From: Sphingorhabdus sp.
GTDB taxonomy: Bacteria > Pseudomonadota > Alphaproteobacteria > Sphingomonadales > Sphingomonadaceae
Assembly (NCBI RefSeq): GCF_029865925.1
Contig: NZ_JARXAI010000043.1
Location: 1 to 50,425 of the forward strand
Direction: 5' to 3'
Length of the DNA stretch: 50,425 bases
A program made the position numbers and the translations under genes. Positions within the stretch are counted from its first letter, which is position 1. Every line of letters starts with the position of its first letter. Of this stretch, positions 50,030 to 50,425 are shown one piece after another. Below the pieces are notes generated by a model. The model saw nothing but the letters and a program-made list of their open reading frames with translations. It was not told where the DNA came from and did not search any database.

Positions 50030-50425
50030 TTAGCTGCATGCGTTGAGCGCGCGGCCCATGGCACGAATGGCCGAAACCTTATGATTGAGCGGCTGCCAAT
50101 CGTCTTTTTCGGCAATCGCCTGCCAAATGTCCTCCACCTCATTTATGAGCATCGAACATATGCGGCCGTTGGTCCAATAGGCATCCCTATGCGCATCTAC
50201 CGGGGTATATTTTTGCAACAATTCAGTGAACGCTATTTGATATTCGCCTGGGGTTGCGAACGCACTTTGGCTGCCAAAACGATAGTAATAAAAAAATGTG
50301 TCGATCGGAATTCTCTCCCGCGACATTGCCCGTTCGGCGGCCTCAACCAATTGGCGGTCTTCGGCTTCTCCAAGCGATGCAACGCCCAGACGCCATAAAA
50401 AGCGCCGAATAATTGCCCTTTGATA
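50030..50425 (-). CDS. selO: Probable protein adenylyltransferase SelO (YdiU), C-terminal part
   Basis: The reading frame stays open to the right edge, so only the last about 131 residues are present and the start is outside. I assign the SelO/YdiU family, pseudokinases that AMPylate proteins, from the C-terminal pattern: FLWRLG near the edge, DTFFYYYRFG in the middle, and the tail SMLINEVEDIWQAIAEKDDW followed by HKVSAIRAMG. The ATP-binding core is not visible here, so the call rests on memory of the C-terminal pattern and is moderate. It precedes the cobA operon on the same strand. Confidence 0.6.
   Translation of the reverse strand, partial: YQRAIIRRFLWRLGVASLGEAEDRQLVEAAERAMSRERIPIDTFFYYYRFGSQSAFATPGEYQIAFTELLQKYTPVDAHRDAYWTNGRICSMLINEVEDIWQAIAEKDDWQPLNHKVSAIRAMGRALNACS

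Noticed and set aside
1-50425. CRISPR array, transposase, prophage, tRNA or rRNA
   Set aside because: Looked for regularly spaced repeats, inverted-repeat-bounded transposase frames, phage genes and cloverleaf-like segments in the gaps and found none; a tRNA or ncRNA search program would be needed to exclude small ncRNAs.

Overview
This 50.4 kb window carries about 55 closely packed protein genes. It looks like the core chromosome of an alphaproteobacterium of the order Sphingomonadales. That placement rests on gene order and protein flavour: mutM-rpsT-dnaA without dnaN, a TimA/MltA/Smr run divergent from secB, the smc / DsbA-like pair / dciA / mutY block, and the cobA-DUF2849-cysI-DUF934-cysH operon. 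GC content is moderate by eye, which fits a Sphingorhabdus-like genus, but the genus is inference. I see no insertion sequence, prophage, CRISPR array, rRNA or tRNA.

Layout. Positions 1-4608 are a minus-strand run moeB (cut by the left edge)-dut-coaBC-ubiB-ubiE, joined by overlapping or near-overlapping genes (cofactors, dUTP hygiene, ubiquinone). Divergent from it, 4667-8909 holds mutM, rpsT with a clear terminator, dnaA and a zinc-ribbon/membrane/SH3-like protein. Positions 8932-12830 on the minus strand hold a DUF4136 lipoprotein, trpS, murJ and secB. Positions 13070-15548 on the plus strand hold a TimA-type Tim44 protein, mltA and an Smr protein. dapE and glpK follow on the minus strand, then a plus-strand DNA-repair pair (ligase-associated exonuclease and ATP-dependent ligase, 18484-21116). 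From 27504 down to 21127 the minus strand carries dciA, two paralogous DsbA-like proteins, smc (TTG start) and an alpha/beta hydrolase.

From 27515 the plus strand has mutY, a Tat-type serine hydrolase, nudC and a FrnE-like DsbA protein. DUF1489 and mgtE are on the minus strand, then a cyclophilin (+), an EF-hand protein (-), phzF-like, a cation efflux pump and pdxH (-). Positions 36665-41028 (+) hold an ABA4-like membrane protein, a J-domain chaperone, a YihY/BrkB membrane protein, fabI and aroC. A GST gene is followed by the classical minus-strand rpmH-rnpA-yidD-yidC-ysxC cluster, with a good sigma-70-type promoter before rpmH. A PGPGW-type membrane protein and a thioesterase lead to the minus-strand assimilatory sulfate/siroheme operon. 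The right edge cuts a probable SelO (protein AMPylase) gene.

The most unusual thing found is a 16-bp palindromic element. It occurs twice, in opposite orientation, between convergent genes (21114-21129 and 31432-31447), and each copy includes the TAG stop codons of both neighbours. Other points worth a second look are a tandem pair of diverged DsbA-like proteins beside smc, a small hydrophobic ORF whose stop overlaps the glpK start, the exonuclease-ligase pair without its usual helicase and phosphoesterase partners, and several small palindromes that may be operators. Otherwise the region is ordinary housekeeping sequence.
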